Positions 52,358 to 59,788 of a stretch of 64,000 nucleotides of DNA are shown in pieces. The stretch is from NCBI GenBank assembly GCA_016841965.1, contig JAEANN010000044.1:372001-436000 (forward strand). The letters run 5' to 3'. The notes under the pieces were generated by a model, which saw nothing but the letters and a program-made list of their open reading frames with translations, did no database searches and had not been told where the DNA came from. This stretch comes from Candidatus Roseilinea mizusawaensis. GTDB taxonomy: Bacteria; Chloroflexota; Anaerolineae; J036; Brachytrichaceae. Position 1 is the first letter of the stretch, and each line of letters begins with the position of its first letter. The position numbers and the translations under genes were made by a program.

Positions 52358-52363
52358 CTCCCC

Positions 52364-53179
52364 TCACCGCTCGATAAGCGTTCCCCGGCCGGCCATGGCT
52401 GCTTGCACGCAGCCGGCGATGCGCCCGTCGGCAAACACCACCTGCGCCACACCGCCGGCGATCGCTTCGCTGGCGCCGAGCACTTTCTTCTTCATGCGCC
52501 CTTCCGCAAATGACAGCGCCTGCTCCAGCTCGCCATAGCGGATGCGCGGGATGAGCGTGCTCTCGTCGGGAAAGTTGCGCAACAGCCCCGGCACGTTGGA
52601 TAGGATGATGAGCTGCTGCGCGCCCAGGGCCGAGGCGATCATAGCTGCTGCGCGGTCGCCGTCCACGTTGATTGCTTCGCCCTCGGTGCTGACCGCCGGC
52701 GGACACACCACCGGCGTGTAGCCGGCGTCCAGTAACAGGCGCAGCAGCGGCGCGTTCACCTTTTCCACTTTGCCGGTGTAGTCGTCGCGCACCAGCACCT
52801 GCCGGCCATCCACTACAGCGCGCACGCTGGCTTTGCGCGGCCCTTCGAGCAGCCGGCCATCGATCCCACTCAATCCAATCGCATTCACGCCGCGCCGTTG
52901 CAGCCGCTCGACCATGCGCGTGTTCATCTTGCCGGCGATGGCCATGGCGAAGATGTCCATTGTCTCGGCGTCGGTGTAGCGCGAGGTGAAGCCTTGTGGC
53001 GAGGTGAGGATGCGCGGCGGCTTGCCCAGCTTTTCCGAGAGCGTGTTCGTCTCTCGCGATCCGCCGTGCACCAAGACGATGCGTTGACCGCTTTTGACCA
53101 GCCCGGCGATATCGTCGCACACCAGGTCATAGTTCACGCCGGCCGATCCGCCGACTTTGACCACAATGAGTTGACTCAT
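52364..53179 (-). CDS. lysZ: [LysW]-aminoadipate 6-kinase
   Basis: The 271-aa amino-acid-kinase-fold enzyme phosphorylates LysW-gamma-aminoadipate. It has V-V-K-V-G-G-S-A-G at the N-terminus, L-V-H-G-G-S-R-E-T-N, V-N-A-I-G-L-S-G-I-D-G and the ATP-site I-L-S-N-V-P-G-L-L plus G-R-M-K-K-K-V-L-G-A. It resembles ArgB but lies inside the lys operon, 10 bases after lysY. The R-E-T-N segment of the substrate loop fits LysZ. It may also phosphorylate LysW-glutamate if arginine synthesis shares the carrier. The S23 cassette follows directly. Confidence 0.9.
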   Translation of the reverse strand: MSQLIVVKVGGSAGVNYDLVCDDIAGLVKSGQRIVLVHGGSRETNTLSEKLGKPPRILTSPQGFTSRYTDAETMDIFAMAIAGKMNTRMVERLQRRGVNAIGLSGIDGRLLEGPRKASVRAVVDGRQVLVRDDYTGKVEKVNAPLLRLLLDAGYTPVVCPPAVSTEGEAINVDGDRAAAMIASALGAQQLIILSNVPGLLRNFPDESTLIPRIRYGELEQALSFAEGRMKKKVLGASEAIAGGVAQVVFADGRIAGCVQAAMAGRGTLIER

Positions 53180-53189
53180 GTTGCCGCCT

Positions 53190-54272
53190 TTATGGATGCA
53201 ATCCCGGAAACTCCAGCCCGGCGCGCTCGTCCCAGCCCATCATCACGTTCAGGCACTGCACCGCCGAGCCGGCGGCGCCTTTCATCAGATTGTCGATGGC
53301 GCACAGCAAGGTGGCCTTGCGCCCGTCTTCGCTGAGCGCAAAGCCCACATCGGCCCAGTTGCTGCCGGCCAGGATTTTCGGCTCTGGAGCGCGGAAGATG
53401 CCGGCGCTGCTTTTCACCAGCCTCACGAACGGCTCGTTCTTGTAGCCGTCGCGGAACGCCTTCCACAAGGCTTTCTCCTGAACCGGCTGTTTCAGGAACA
53501 CATGCACCGTCGCCAGCACGCCGCGCACCATTTCGATGGAGGTGACGGACATGTGCAGGTGGGTAAAGTTCGTAAGGTTGTCAACATCAACTTGATTGGC
53601 CTGCCTAACCTGAACGATCATCTGCTCGACCTCAGCGGTGTGGCGGTGACCGGCCGGCGCGTACGAGCGCACCGCGCCGCTGCGTTCGGGGTGGTGCGAA
53701 GCCGGCGACGATTCTGCCCCGCCTTCGCTGCTGCCCACTTTCACATCGGCCACAATCGGCAGCGACCAGTCGATCAGGCCGGCTTTCACCAGCGGCAGCA
53801 GCGCCAGGTTGGTTGCGGTGGCGTTGCAGCCCACGCCGCTGGCATAGCGCGCGCCCTTTAATTGTTCGCGCGTCAGCTCGGGCAGACCATACACAAATCG
53901 TTCGACCCAGTGCGGGGCGGGGTGGTCATGGCCGTACCAGCGTTTGTAGGCCGCCAGATTGCGCAAACGGAAGTCGGCGCTCAGGTCGATGATGCGCTCG
54001 GCCAGGCCGGCCCAGCGCTCGATCTGCGCGCTGGCTTCGCCGTGCGGCAGGCACAGGAAAACCACATCGCAGGGCTGCGCGTCTTCGGGGCGGATGAATT
54101 GCAGCGCGCTGACGCCGCGCAAGTTTGGGTGCGCCGCGTGCGCATATTCGCCCATGCGCGAGCGTGAGGTGATCTGCGTCACTTCGGCGTGCGGATGAAA
54201 GCTGAGAATGCGCAGCAACTCGCCGCCGGTGTAGCCGGTTGCGCCGACAATCGTGCATTTAAGCTTGCTCAT
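53190..54272 (-). CDS. lysY: [LysW]-aminoadipate 6-phosphate reductase
   Basis: The 360-aa ArgC-type dehydrogenase reduces the acyl phosphate to the semialdehyde with NADPH. It has V-G-A-T-G-Y-T-G-G-E-L-L-R (dinucleotide fold), S-R-S-R-M-G-E-Y as the phosphate loop, the catalytic cysteine in S-G-V-G-C-N-A-T-A-T-N, and K-V-G-S-S-E-G-G-A...S-P-A-S-H-H-P-E-R-S, which is LysY-like. It lies 8 bases after lysX and 10 before lysZ. Length and motifs are complete. Confidence 0.91.
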   Translation of the reverse strand: MSKLKCTIVGATGYTGGELLRILSFHPHAEVTQITSRSRMGEYAHAAHPNLRGVSALQFIRPEDAQPCDVVFLCLPHGEASAQIERWAGLAERIIDLSADFRLRNLAAYKRWYGHDHPAPHWVERFVYGLPELTREQLKGARYASGVGCNATATNLALLPLVKAGLIDWSLPIVADVKVGSSEGGAESSPASHHPERSGAVRSYAPAGHRHTAEVEQMIVQVRQANQVDVDNLTNFTHLHMSVTSIEMVRGVLATVHVFLKQPVQEKALWKAFRDGYKNEPFVRLVKSSAGIFRAPEPKILAGSNWADVGFALSEDGRKATLLCAIDNLMKGAAGSAVQCLNVMMGWDERAGLEFPGLHP

Positions 54273-54280
54273 TGCGTCAT

Positions 54281-55132
54281 TCAGGGGTTGGGTGACTGGG
54301 CGACCGCGTACTCGACAATCGCGCCGGGGATATCGACGCCGGTCGGGGCGATGCTGTTGCGAAACTCCATCGTGTGGTTGACTTCATTGATGAGTAGGCC
54401 GCGCGTCTCATCCTCGAACACATCGACGGCCACGATGCCCCCTCCCACGGCGTGGGCAGCCGCCACGCAGATGCGATCAAGTTCCGGCGTCACCGGGCAG
54501 TTGCTGGTTTTGCCGCCGCGCGCGGTGTTGGTGATCCAGTGTTCGGCCGTGCGGTAAACAGCAGCGATAGTTTTGTCGCCGACCACAAAAGCGCGGATGT
54601 CGCGCCCCGGCTTCTTCACGTGCTCCTGGATATAGTAGATGTGCTGCTCATAGCCGCCCAGCACGTCGCGCAATTCCAGCAGGCCCTCCGCTGCGTCACG
54701 GTCGTTGACGCGCACCACCATGCGCCCCCACGACCCGACCACCGGCTTGAGCACGCACGGGTAGCCCATTTCTTCGATGGCCACCAGCGCCGATTCGGGT
54801 GTGAAGGCCAGCTTGACGCGCGTGGTGGGCACGCCATGCTGCACGAGCAGTTGCGAGGTGATGAATTTGTCGCCGCAGTTCTCGACCACCTCGTGGCGGT
54901 TGACCGTCTTCACGCCGGCCAGATTCAGCGCGCGCAGGATGTAGCGCGCCCGGCTCTGCGACACACAACGTTCGAGGACTACGTCATACTGCTTCCATCT
55001 TCCCAGATCGTGCAAGTCAAAATGAATGCCCCGATCATCGATCACTTCGACGGGAATGTTGCGCCTAGCAAATGCTTCCAGCAACAGCTTCTCTTCGGGG
55101 CGCACCAACGAGCAAATGATGGCAATCTTCAT
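54281..55132 (-). CDS. lysX: Alpha-aminoadipate-LysW ligase
   Basis: The 283-aa ATP-grasp enzyme joins alpha-aminoadipate to the C-terminal glutamate of LysW. It has [12 protein letters not shown], an acidic ATP-grasp site [10 protein letters not shown] and the family segment [21 protein letters not shown] sits near residue 54. The start at 55132 opens the N-terminal strand M-K-I-A-I-I-C. The 83-base gap to lysW holds a heptad-repeat hairpin. Confidence 0.93.
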   Translation of the reverse strand: MKIAIICSLVRPEEKLLLEAFARRNIPVEVIDDRGIHFDLHDLGRWKQYDVVLERCVSQSRARYILRALNLAGVKTVNRHEVVENCGDKFITSQLLVQHGVPTTRVKLAFTPESALVAIEEMGYPCVLKPVVGSWGRMVVRVNDRDAAEGLLELRDVLGGYEQHIYYIQEHVKKPGRDIRAFVVGDKTIAAVYRTAEHWITNTARGGKTSNCPVTPELDRICVAAAHAVGGGIVAVDVFEDETRGLLINEVNHTMEFRNSIAPTGVDIPGAIVEYAVAQSPNP

Positions 55133-55148
55133 CGGATTTGCGGAGGCT

Positions 55149-55217
55149 TGACAATCGACGATTGAGAACGGTCAATCGTCAATCGTCAATTTTCAATTGT
55201 CAATATGTCAATTGTCT
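55149..55217. repeat. Inverted heptad hairpin between lysW and lysX
   Basis: The left arm TTGACAA/TCGACGA/TTGAGAA and right arm GGTCAAT/CGTCAAT/CGTCAAT/TTTCAAT/TGTCAAT (GTCAATC family). The centre folds as GACGATTGA-GAACGG-TCAATCGTC, a perfect 9-bp stem. It fills the lysW-lysX gap and reaches the lysW stop codon. It could lower expression of downstream genes relative to the carrier protein or protect the lysW message. Confidence 0.75.
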
Positions 55218-55386
55218 ACTCGCCCCAGTCTTCTTCCTCGGTAGGCGCCAGCGCCAGGGTCAGCGGCTCCAGCGAGACGACTTCCAGCTCTGCGCCGCAC
55301 TCCGGGCAGCGCACCAGCTCGTGCAACACCGGCTGTGTCTTGAACGTGATGGTCGCCCCGCATTCAGGGCATTCGGCAGTGAACAT
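55216..55386 (-). CDS. lysW: Lysine-biosynthesis amino-group carrier protein LysW
   Basis: The 56-aa acidic carrier has a zinc-ribbon C-P-E-C-G...C-P-E-C-G-A and ends E-E-D-W-G-E, the defining C-terminal E-D-W-G-E whose last glutamate is ligated to aminoadipate. All intermediates from LysX to LysJ are carried on it. The ATG at 55386 gives the usual length. GGAGG lies 11 bases upstream, directly behind a terminator hairpin. It is first in the operon, as expected for a protein needed in excess. Confidence 0.96.
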   Translation of the reverse strand: MFTAECPECGATITFKTQPVLHELVRCPECGAELEVVSLEPLTLALAPTEEEDWGE

Positions 55387-55397
55387 GTGTCGGTTAA

Positions 55398-55439
55398 CCT
55401 CCAAATAAAAGCTCCCAGACACTCGTCGTCTGGGAGCTT
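55398..55439 (-). terminator. lysW leader terminator (attenuator segments 3:4)
   Basis: On the minus strand AAGCTCCCAGAC (55439-55428) pairs perfectly with GTCTGGGAGCTT (55420-55409) over 12 bp around a 7-base loop and is followed by TTTTATTT. The lysW Shine-Dalgarno GGAGG (55402-55398) comes next, so termination here removes all lys mRNA. The CCAGAC part can pair instead with segment 2 of the leader. Confidence 0.85.
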
Positions 55440-55482
55440 GTTGATCACCTGCTGCGTTCGCCGCGCCGCTCGATAACCAGAG

Positions 55483-55563
55483 CTAACCAGACGTGGTCTG
55501 GCCTCGCTTCTTGCTTTGCTTACCAAACTGTGCGCTGGTGCGCGTCGCGCTGGCGGAACTCAT
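55483..55563 (-). CDS. Putative lys operon leader peptide
   Basis: A 26-codon ORF from ATG at 55563 to TAG at 55483-55485, too short for routine gene calling. The product has lysines at positions 15, 18 and 19 (F-G-K-Q-S-K-K-R-G). It begins about 4 bases after the predicted transcription start, so its message would be nearly leaderless. The last codons contain CCAGAC (segment 1, 55501-55496) and GTCTGG (segment 2, 55492-55487), which form a 6-bp hairpin. A ribosome stalled at the lysine pair would cover segment 1 and free segment 2 for pairing with segment 3. Expression is not proven. Confidence 0.6.
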   Translation of the reverse strand: MSSASATRTSAQFGKQSKKRGQTTSG

Positions 55564-55572
55564 GGCGCAACA

Positions 55573-55601
55573 CTAATACCACGCAGGGGCCGATGTGTCA
55601 A
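55573..55601 (-). promoter_or_regulatory. Promoter of the lysine operon
   Basis: Minus strand TTGACA (55601-55596), a 17-base spacer and TATTAG (55578-55573). The predicted start near 55567 lies just before the leader ORF and about 180 bases upstream of lysW. It is the only strong promoter seen in the gap behind the subtilase gene. Confidence 0.8.
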
Positions 55602-55658
55602 CGGCTGATTCAGGGGCATTCAGGGGTTCAGGGGTCGGGACAAAGCCCGCCCCGGCGA

Positions 55659-57719
55659 TTAGCGCACCCGTGGTTGTGCATCGGGCGATGGATTGGCCGG
55701 CGCTGCTTCCGGCTTGGTTTGGGTCTGGTTGTCCAACTCGGCCGGTGCAGGCTCATGCTGCGACTGCGCAAGCAGGCTGGCTGCCAGTGACACATCGTCG
55801 AGGAAGAAGTTGCTGTTGAGCGAACTGTCGGTTGTCACGTGGAACCGTAACTGCACCAACTGGCCGGCGTAGCTGCCTAGATTCACGCTGCCCTGTACCC
55901 ACCCTCCGGTGTTATTGGACAAGCACAGGTTATAGGTTTGCACGGCAACGCCGTTCACGCGCACGCTGGCAAAGTCGTAGCCACACGCGTCCTGGGATCC
56001 GATCCAGTACCAGTAGCGCAGCACCGGCGCCGAAGGCGGGATGGTCACTTGCTGCTGGATGTAGGCGGTTTCGTTGTTGGCGCCCCCAAGCCAGGCGGCC
56101 CAGTTGCCGCTACGCGGTGTCACACCGGATGGGAATCCAGATGACAGAATTAAAGGAAAACCCAATGCAGAATACTCTGTCCACCCGGTCTGCCCGCTCT
56201 CGAAGCCGGGATTGATGATGCCGCTCACCGGCCCCGGATAAGCCTTGTAGACAACCGGCAAATAGGTGCGCCGATTCAGCCCCGCTGTGAGCTGTAAGGC
56301 CGCCCTGGCATTGACAATGCCGGCGCCGCAGCCCATTATTGCGCAGTCGTTGCCCGGCCCGAATGTGCGCACTGTTGCTTTTAGGATCTGTTCGGCGCGC
56401 GTGTAGTTCAAGGTTGGGCTGATTGTAGCCATGAGCGAGACGACGCCGGCCACGTGTGGTGTGGCCATGCTGGTGCCCTGGTAGTACACGTAGTTGTCGG
56501 CCACCGGCCCCTGCGTACCGCTGTTCAGTGTGGAAAGCACACCGTTCGAATTGGTCGGGCTGGTTTCGCCGCCCGGCGCGCTGACATCCACCACCGCGCC
56601 ATAGTTGCTGTAGAACGCGCGCAGGCCGGCGCGGTTCGTAGCGCCCACAGTGATCACGCCGGCACAGTTGGCCGGGGTGAAGCCCGATGCATTGGCGTTG
56701 CTGTTGCCGGCCGCCACCACGACGATGCGCCCTAGCGCGTTGATGGCGTTAATGGCGCTTTGATAGCTTGTCGGGCACGCGCTGGAGCCGCCCAGACTCA
56801 GGTTGAGCACTTTGGCCGGGTTGGCGTTGGCCGGCACGCCGGACACCGACAGTCCGGCTGCCCAGCGCATGCCATCTACGATGTCCGAGTCGTAGCCGCC
56901 GCACTTGCCCAGCACGCGCACCGGCAATATCTTGGCGCCCCAGTTGACGCCGGCCACGCCAACGCTGTTGTTGCTGTTGGCGCCAATCGTGCCGGCCACG
57001 TGCGTCCCGTGCCAGGAACTATTGGTCACCGTGCAGCCGGCGAAGTATCCGCTGGCGCTTTCTGCAGCGGTGATCCAGTCGCCGGGATCCTGCGCGTTGT
57101 TGTCGCGTCCGTCGCCGTCGTTGGCTACCTGCACATCCCCGATGAAGTCGTAGCCCTGCACGAAACGCCCGGACAGATCGACGTGCGGGCGGTAGCCGGT
57201 GTCGATCACTGCCACGACAATGCTGGCTGTGCCGGTGATGATGTCCCATGCCGCCGGCAGGTTTAAGCCATAGGTCTCATAGTAGTGCCACTGACTGGCG
57301 TATTGCGGATCGTTGGGCATGAGCAGGGGTTGCCGGATGTAATCCGGCTCGGCGTATTCGACCTCGGCCAGCGCGCTCAGTTTCTGGCTGATTGCCTCGA
57401 CCTCGCTGACTGGCATGCGCTGCGGCAGACGCAGCACGTGGGCGTCGCCGGACATGGGGCGCTTGTACGCCAGTTCCACGCCAGCGACCGCGCTCAGCGC
57501 CTGCATACGGGCCGGCGCATCTGGCGCTATGGCTGAACTGGTCTGCGCGCTGTCCCGGTACTTGAGGATGATCTGATTGGTGGGAATGCTTGCCTCGGCA
57601 ATCTGGTTCAGTCCGGCCTCGCGTTGGCCAGCTTGCGCCGGCGTATAAAAGATCATCGCTGCAATCCATGCGAGAACCAGAAAACCTGCTCGAACGGATG
57701 AGATGCTTGTGCAAGTCAT
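55659..57719 (-). CDS. Secreted subtilisin-like serine protease (S8)
   Basis: The 686-aa exported protease has a signal peptide (to about residue 30) and an I9-like propeptide ending near residue 130. The S8 domain carries the triad Asp in V-I-D-T-G-Y-R-P-H-V-D, His in H-G-T-H-V-A-G-T and Ser in G-T-S-M-A-T-P-H-V-A-G. The linker after it contains R-T-Y-L-P-V-V-Y-K, the YLP motif. A C-terminal carbohydrate-binding-like beta-sandwich (N-P-G-F-E-S-G...G-W) and a Pro/Ala/Gln tail follow. It degrades extracellular protein or processes surface proteins. Confidence 0.92.
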   Translation of the reverse strand: MTCTSISSVRAGFLVLAWIAAMIFYTPAQAGQREAGLNQIAEASIPTNQIILKYRDSAQTSSAIAPDAPARMQALSAVAGVELAYKRPMSGDAHVLRLPQRMPVSEVEAISQKLSALAEVEYAEPDYIRQPLLMPNDPQYASQWHYYETYGLNLPAAWDIITGTASIVVAVIDTGYRPHVDLSGRFVQGYDFIGDVQVANDGDGRDNNAQDPGDWITAAESASGYFAGCTVTNSSWHGTHVAGTIGANSNNSVGVAGVNWGAKILPVRVLGKCGGYDSDIVDGMRWAAGLSVSGVPANANPAKVLNLSLGGSSACPTSYQSAINAINALGRIVVVAAGNSNANASGFTPANCAGVITVGATNRAGLRAFYSNYGAVVDVSAPGGETSPTNSNGVLSTLNSGTQGPVADNYVYYQGTSMATPHVAGVVSLMATISPTLNYTRAEQILKATVRTFGPGNDCAIMGCGAGIVNARAALQLTAGLNRRTYLPVVYKAYPGPVSGIINPGFESGQTGWTEYSALGFPLILSSGFPSGVTPRSGNWAAWLGGANNETAYIQQQVTIPPSAPVLRYWYWIGSQDACGYDFASVRVNGVAVQTYNLCLSNNTGGWVQGSVNLGSYAGQLVQLRFHVTTDSSLNSNFFLDDVSLAASLLAQSQHEPAPAELDNQTQTKPEAAPANPSPDAQPRVR

Positions 57720-58420
57720 GTCAGTTGGTGTTGTTTAGAAGTAATCCTGGTGTGGCCGTTTGCTGTTATGCGACCTAAAGCTGCTCGACGGCCTGTGTAC
57801 AGGCACGACCATCGTGAACGGTTAAACTTAGGCGATCCTTAAAACCAGACGGTATTAGGGTACAGGCTGCGTTCGATAGGCAATCTCACTTTTCGTGTTG
57901 GGTGGCATTGCCGGCTGCACGTCTGTGCAGGGTCAAGCGCTCGGCTCATGCGCTCAATCCTGCTGGAGCTGAGCGGCGCTAATCCATCCAGTCACCCAAA
58001 ACGTTCCATCGCGAAGCATCTCGCCGCTCACGGGAGCTAAACGGGAGCTAAGCGGGGAATCAAGCGCGGCAAAGGCACTGCGCTTCTTCAATTCACAGAC
58101 AACAAAATACCCGCCCCCTATGATATTATGCCCCCATTCCGTGTGGCAATGTTGTGAAGGCGCCTGAACCCAAGGCGCAGATAGTTGACGTGCTATCTCA
58201 TGCGTGTATGGACGGCTTGTTTGGCCAACGTTGGAAGCATGAAACTGTCTGCTTTGTCAGCCAACGCCAATTCGGTGATGCCATTCGTTCGGTCAAGTGT
58301 GCCTGCCAAAATTGCGAACGCCGCGTCAAATCTTTCATCTACAATGCGCACCGCTGCGTGCGCTCTCGAATCGGTAGGTTTTCAACTGAGCAACTGTCCT
58401 AATAATTGCGGAGATTCCTC
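57720..58420. other. Long intergenic region with no convincing gene
   Basis: The 701 bases between the subtilase and the aminotransferase show short ORFs near 58154-58424 in two frames. Their products match no family I know and lack a good Shine-Dalgarno. Visible structure: a small hairpin CTGCAC-GTCT-GTGCAG (57915-57930), an 11-bp direct repeat ACGGGAGCTAA at 58030-58040 and 58041-58051, and a -10-like TATTAT at 58124-58129 in an A-rich stretch. A small RNA or leader cannot be excluded. No tRNA, tmRNA or RNase P core was seen. Confidence 0.5.
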
Positions 58421-59770
58421 ATGATTCAGCCTACACATGGTGCGACAGCCAACGGGCGTGCTGGCCAGATTACCTCCAACGACCTTATTACCCGTGACCG
58501 CGCGGTGGTCAGCCCGGCAATCTATCGCTATACCGATATCGCCTTCGCGCGCGGCGAGGGTGTGTTCCTCTATGACTTCGAGGGCAATCGTTACTACGAC
58601 ATGGCCGCCGGCATCGCTACGATGAACGTTGGCCACTGCCACCCGCGCGTGGTACGGGCCATCACCGACCAGGCCGGCCGACTCATCCATGCTGCCTCGC
58701 ACGTGGGCTATATGGCGCCCTACGTGGAAATTGCGGAGACGTTGCGCAGTCTGATGCCACCGCCGCTCGACGTTGGCAAAGCGCTGCTGGTCAACAGCGG
58801 CAGCGAAGCGGTGGAATCGGCCCTGAAGTTGGCGCGCGCGGTCACCGGCCGCAGCATGGTGCTGGCGTTCATTGACGGCTTTCACGGCCGGCCGATGGGC
58901 GCGCTGGCCGCTACCGGCAGCAGCAGTGGCTATCGACGGCACTTGGGCGGCCTGCTGACCGGCGTCGAGCACGTGCCCTATCCGAGCTGTGGGCGCTGCG
59001 CCTTTGGCCATGGGCCGCGCGCGCCACAGGACTGCTGTGGCCAGTGGAAAACGTTCATCCAGATGACGCTCGACAAGCTGGTGCATCCCGACGACTTGGC
59101 AGCGATCCTCGTCGAGCCGATTGCCGGCGAGGGTGGCTACATCGTGCCGCCGGATGACTTTCTGCCTTTCCTGCGTCAGGTGTGCGACCGCACCGGCGCG
59201 TTGCTGATCGCCGACGAAGTGCAGACCGGCCTGGGACGCACCGGCCGTTGGTTCGCGTTTGAGCATAGTGGCGTCACGCCCGACATCGTCGCTCTGGGCA
59301 AAGCCATCGGCGGCGGTCTGCCGCTGGGCGGCATCATCGCGCGCGCCGATCTGATGGACCGCTGGTGGCCGGCGGCGCACGGCAGCACCTTTGGCGGCAA
59401 CCCCATCGCCTGCCGCGCTGGCCTGGAGACGATCGCCATCATGCGCGAAGAAGGCCTGCTGGAGAACGCGGTGCGCGTCGGCGCGCGGCTAATGCACGGC
59501 TTTCACGCCGCGCGCGCGCATGTGCCGATGATCGGTGAGGTGCGTGGCCGTGGGCTAATGGTCGCTGTAGACTTGGTGGACGCGCAAGGCCAATCCCTAA
59601 GCACCGACCTTCTGAAGCAGGTGATTAAGTCGCTCGGCAAGCACGGGGTGGTAATGACCAAGTGCGGCCCCAGCGCACTGCGCTTTGCGCCGGCCTTGAT
59701 CCTCACCGAGCAGCAAGCAGACGAGGTCGTGGCGCGGGTAATCGAGGTGTTGCACAGTCTGGTTATTTAA
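58421..59770 (+). CDS. Class III aminotransferase (4-aminobutyrate type)
   Basis: The 449-aa PLP enzyme has N-V-G-H-C-H-P-R-V, V-N-S-G-S-E-A-V-E-S-A-L, L-I-A-D-E-V-Q-T-G-L-G-R and the PLP lysine in A-L-G-K-A-I-G-G-G-L-P-L. A cysteine cluster C-G-R-C-A-F-G...C-C-G-Q near residue 195 is as in a subgroup of GabT/AgxT2-like enzymes. The ATG at 58421 follows GGAG by 8 bases. It is followed 18 bases later by a zinc dehydrogenase and then an ABC importer, suggesting use of an imported amino compound. The substrate is open. Confidence 0.87.
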   Translation: MIQPTHGATANGRAGQITSNDLITRDRAVVSPAIYRYTDIAFARGEGVFLYDFEGNRYYDMAAGIATMNVGHCHPRVVRAITDQAGRLIHAASHVGYMAPYVEIAETLRSLMPPPLDVGKALLVNSGSEAVESALKLARAVTGRSMVLAFIDGFHGRPMGALAATGSSSGYRRHLGGLLTGVEHVPYPSCGRCAFGHGPRAPQDCCGQWKTFIQMTLDKLVHPDDLAAILVEPIAGEGGYIVPPDDFLPFLRQVCDRTGALLIADEVQTGLGRTGRWFAFEHSGVTPDIVALGKAIGGGLPLGGIIARADLMDRWWPAAHGSTFGGNPIACRAGLETIAIMREEGLLENAVRVGARLMHGFHAARAHVPMIGEVRGRGLMVAVDLVDAQGQSLSTDLLKQVIKSLGKHGVVMTKCGPSALRFAPALILTEQQADEVVARVIEVLHSLVI

Positions 59771-59788
59771 GTTCGAACGAGCTGGGTT

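Larger units (their letters stand above)
51736..52363. mobile_element. Heptad-armed S23 cassette between lysZ and lysJ (IVS-like element)
   Basis: The whole lysZ-lysJ junction is occupied by one unit: arm (51740-51830), four-helix-bundle gene (51830-52261), arm (52274-52357). The arms are inverted copies of the same 7-bp family (TGCGTAT against ATACGCA), so the transcript can form a stem of about 85 bp with the gene in the loop. The arms end 4 bases from the lysJ start and 6 bases from the lysZ stop. The other lys gene junctions visible here are 2-10 bases or short repeats. The element type is inferred. No transposase or target duplication is seen. Confidence 0.6.

Noticed and set aside
55440-55572. 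Lysine riboswitch (L box) in the lysW leader
   Set aside because: The leader upstream of the terminator is too short (about 130 bases) and lacks the five-helix junction. Leader ORF and segment pairing explain it better.
58154-58424. Two overlapping small ORFs before the aminotransferase
   Set aside because: No family resemblance, no Shine-Dalgarno, and competing frames. Kept only as a note in the intergenic entry.
58421-59770. A second lysJ/argD copy
   Set aside because: The extra cysteine cluster, length and N-terminus fit 4-aminobutyrate-type class III enzymes, and it is not next to lysine genes.
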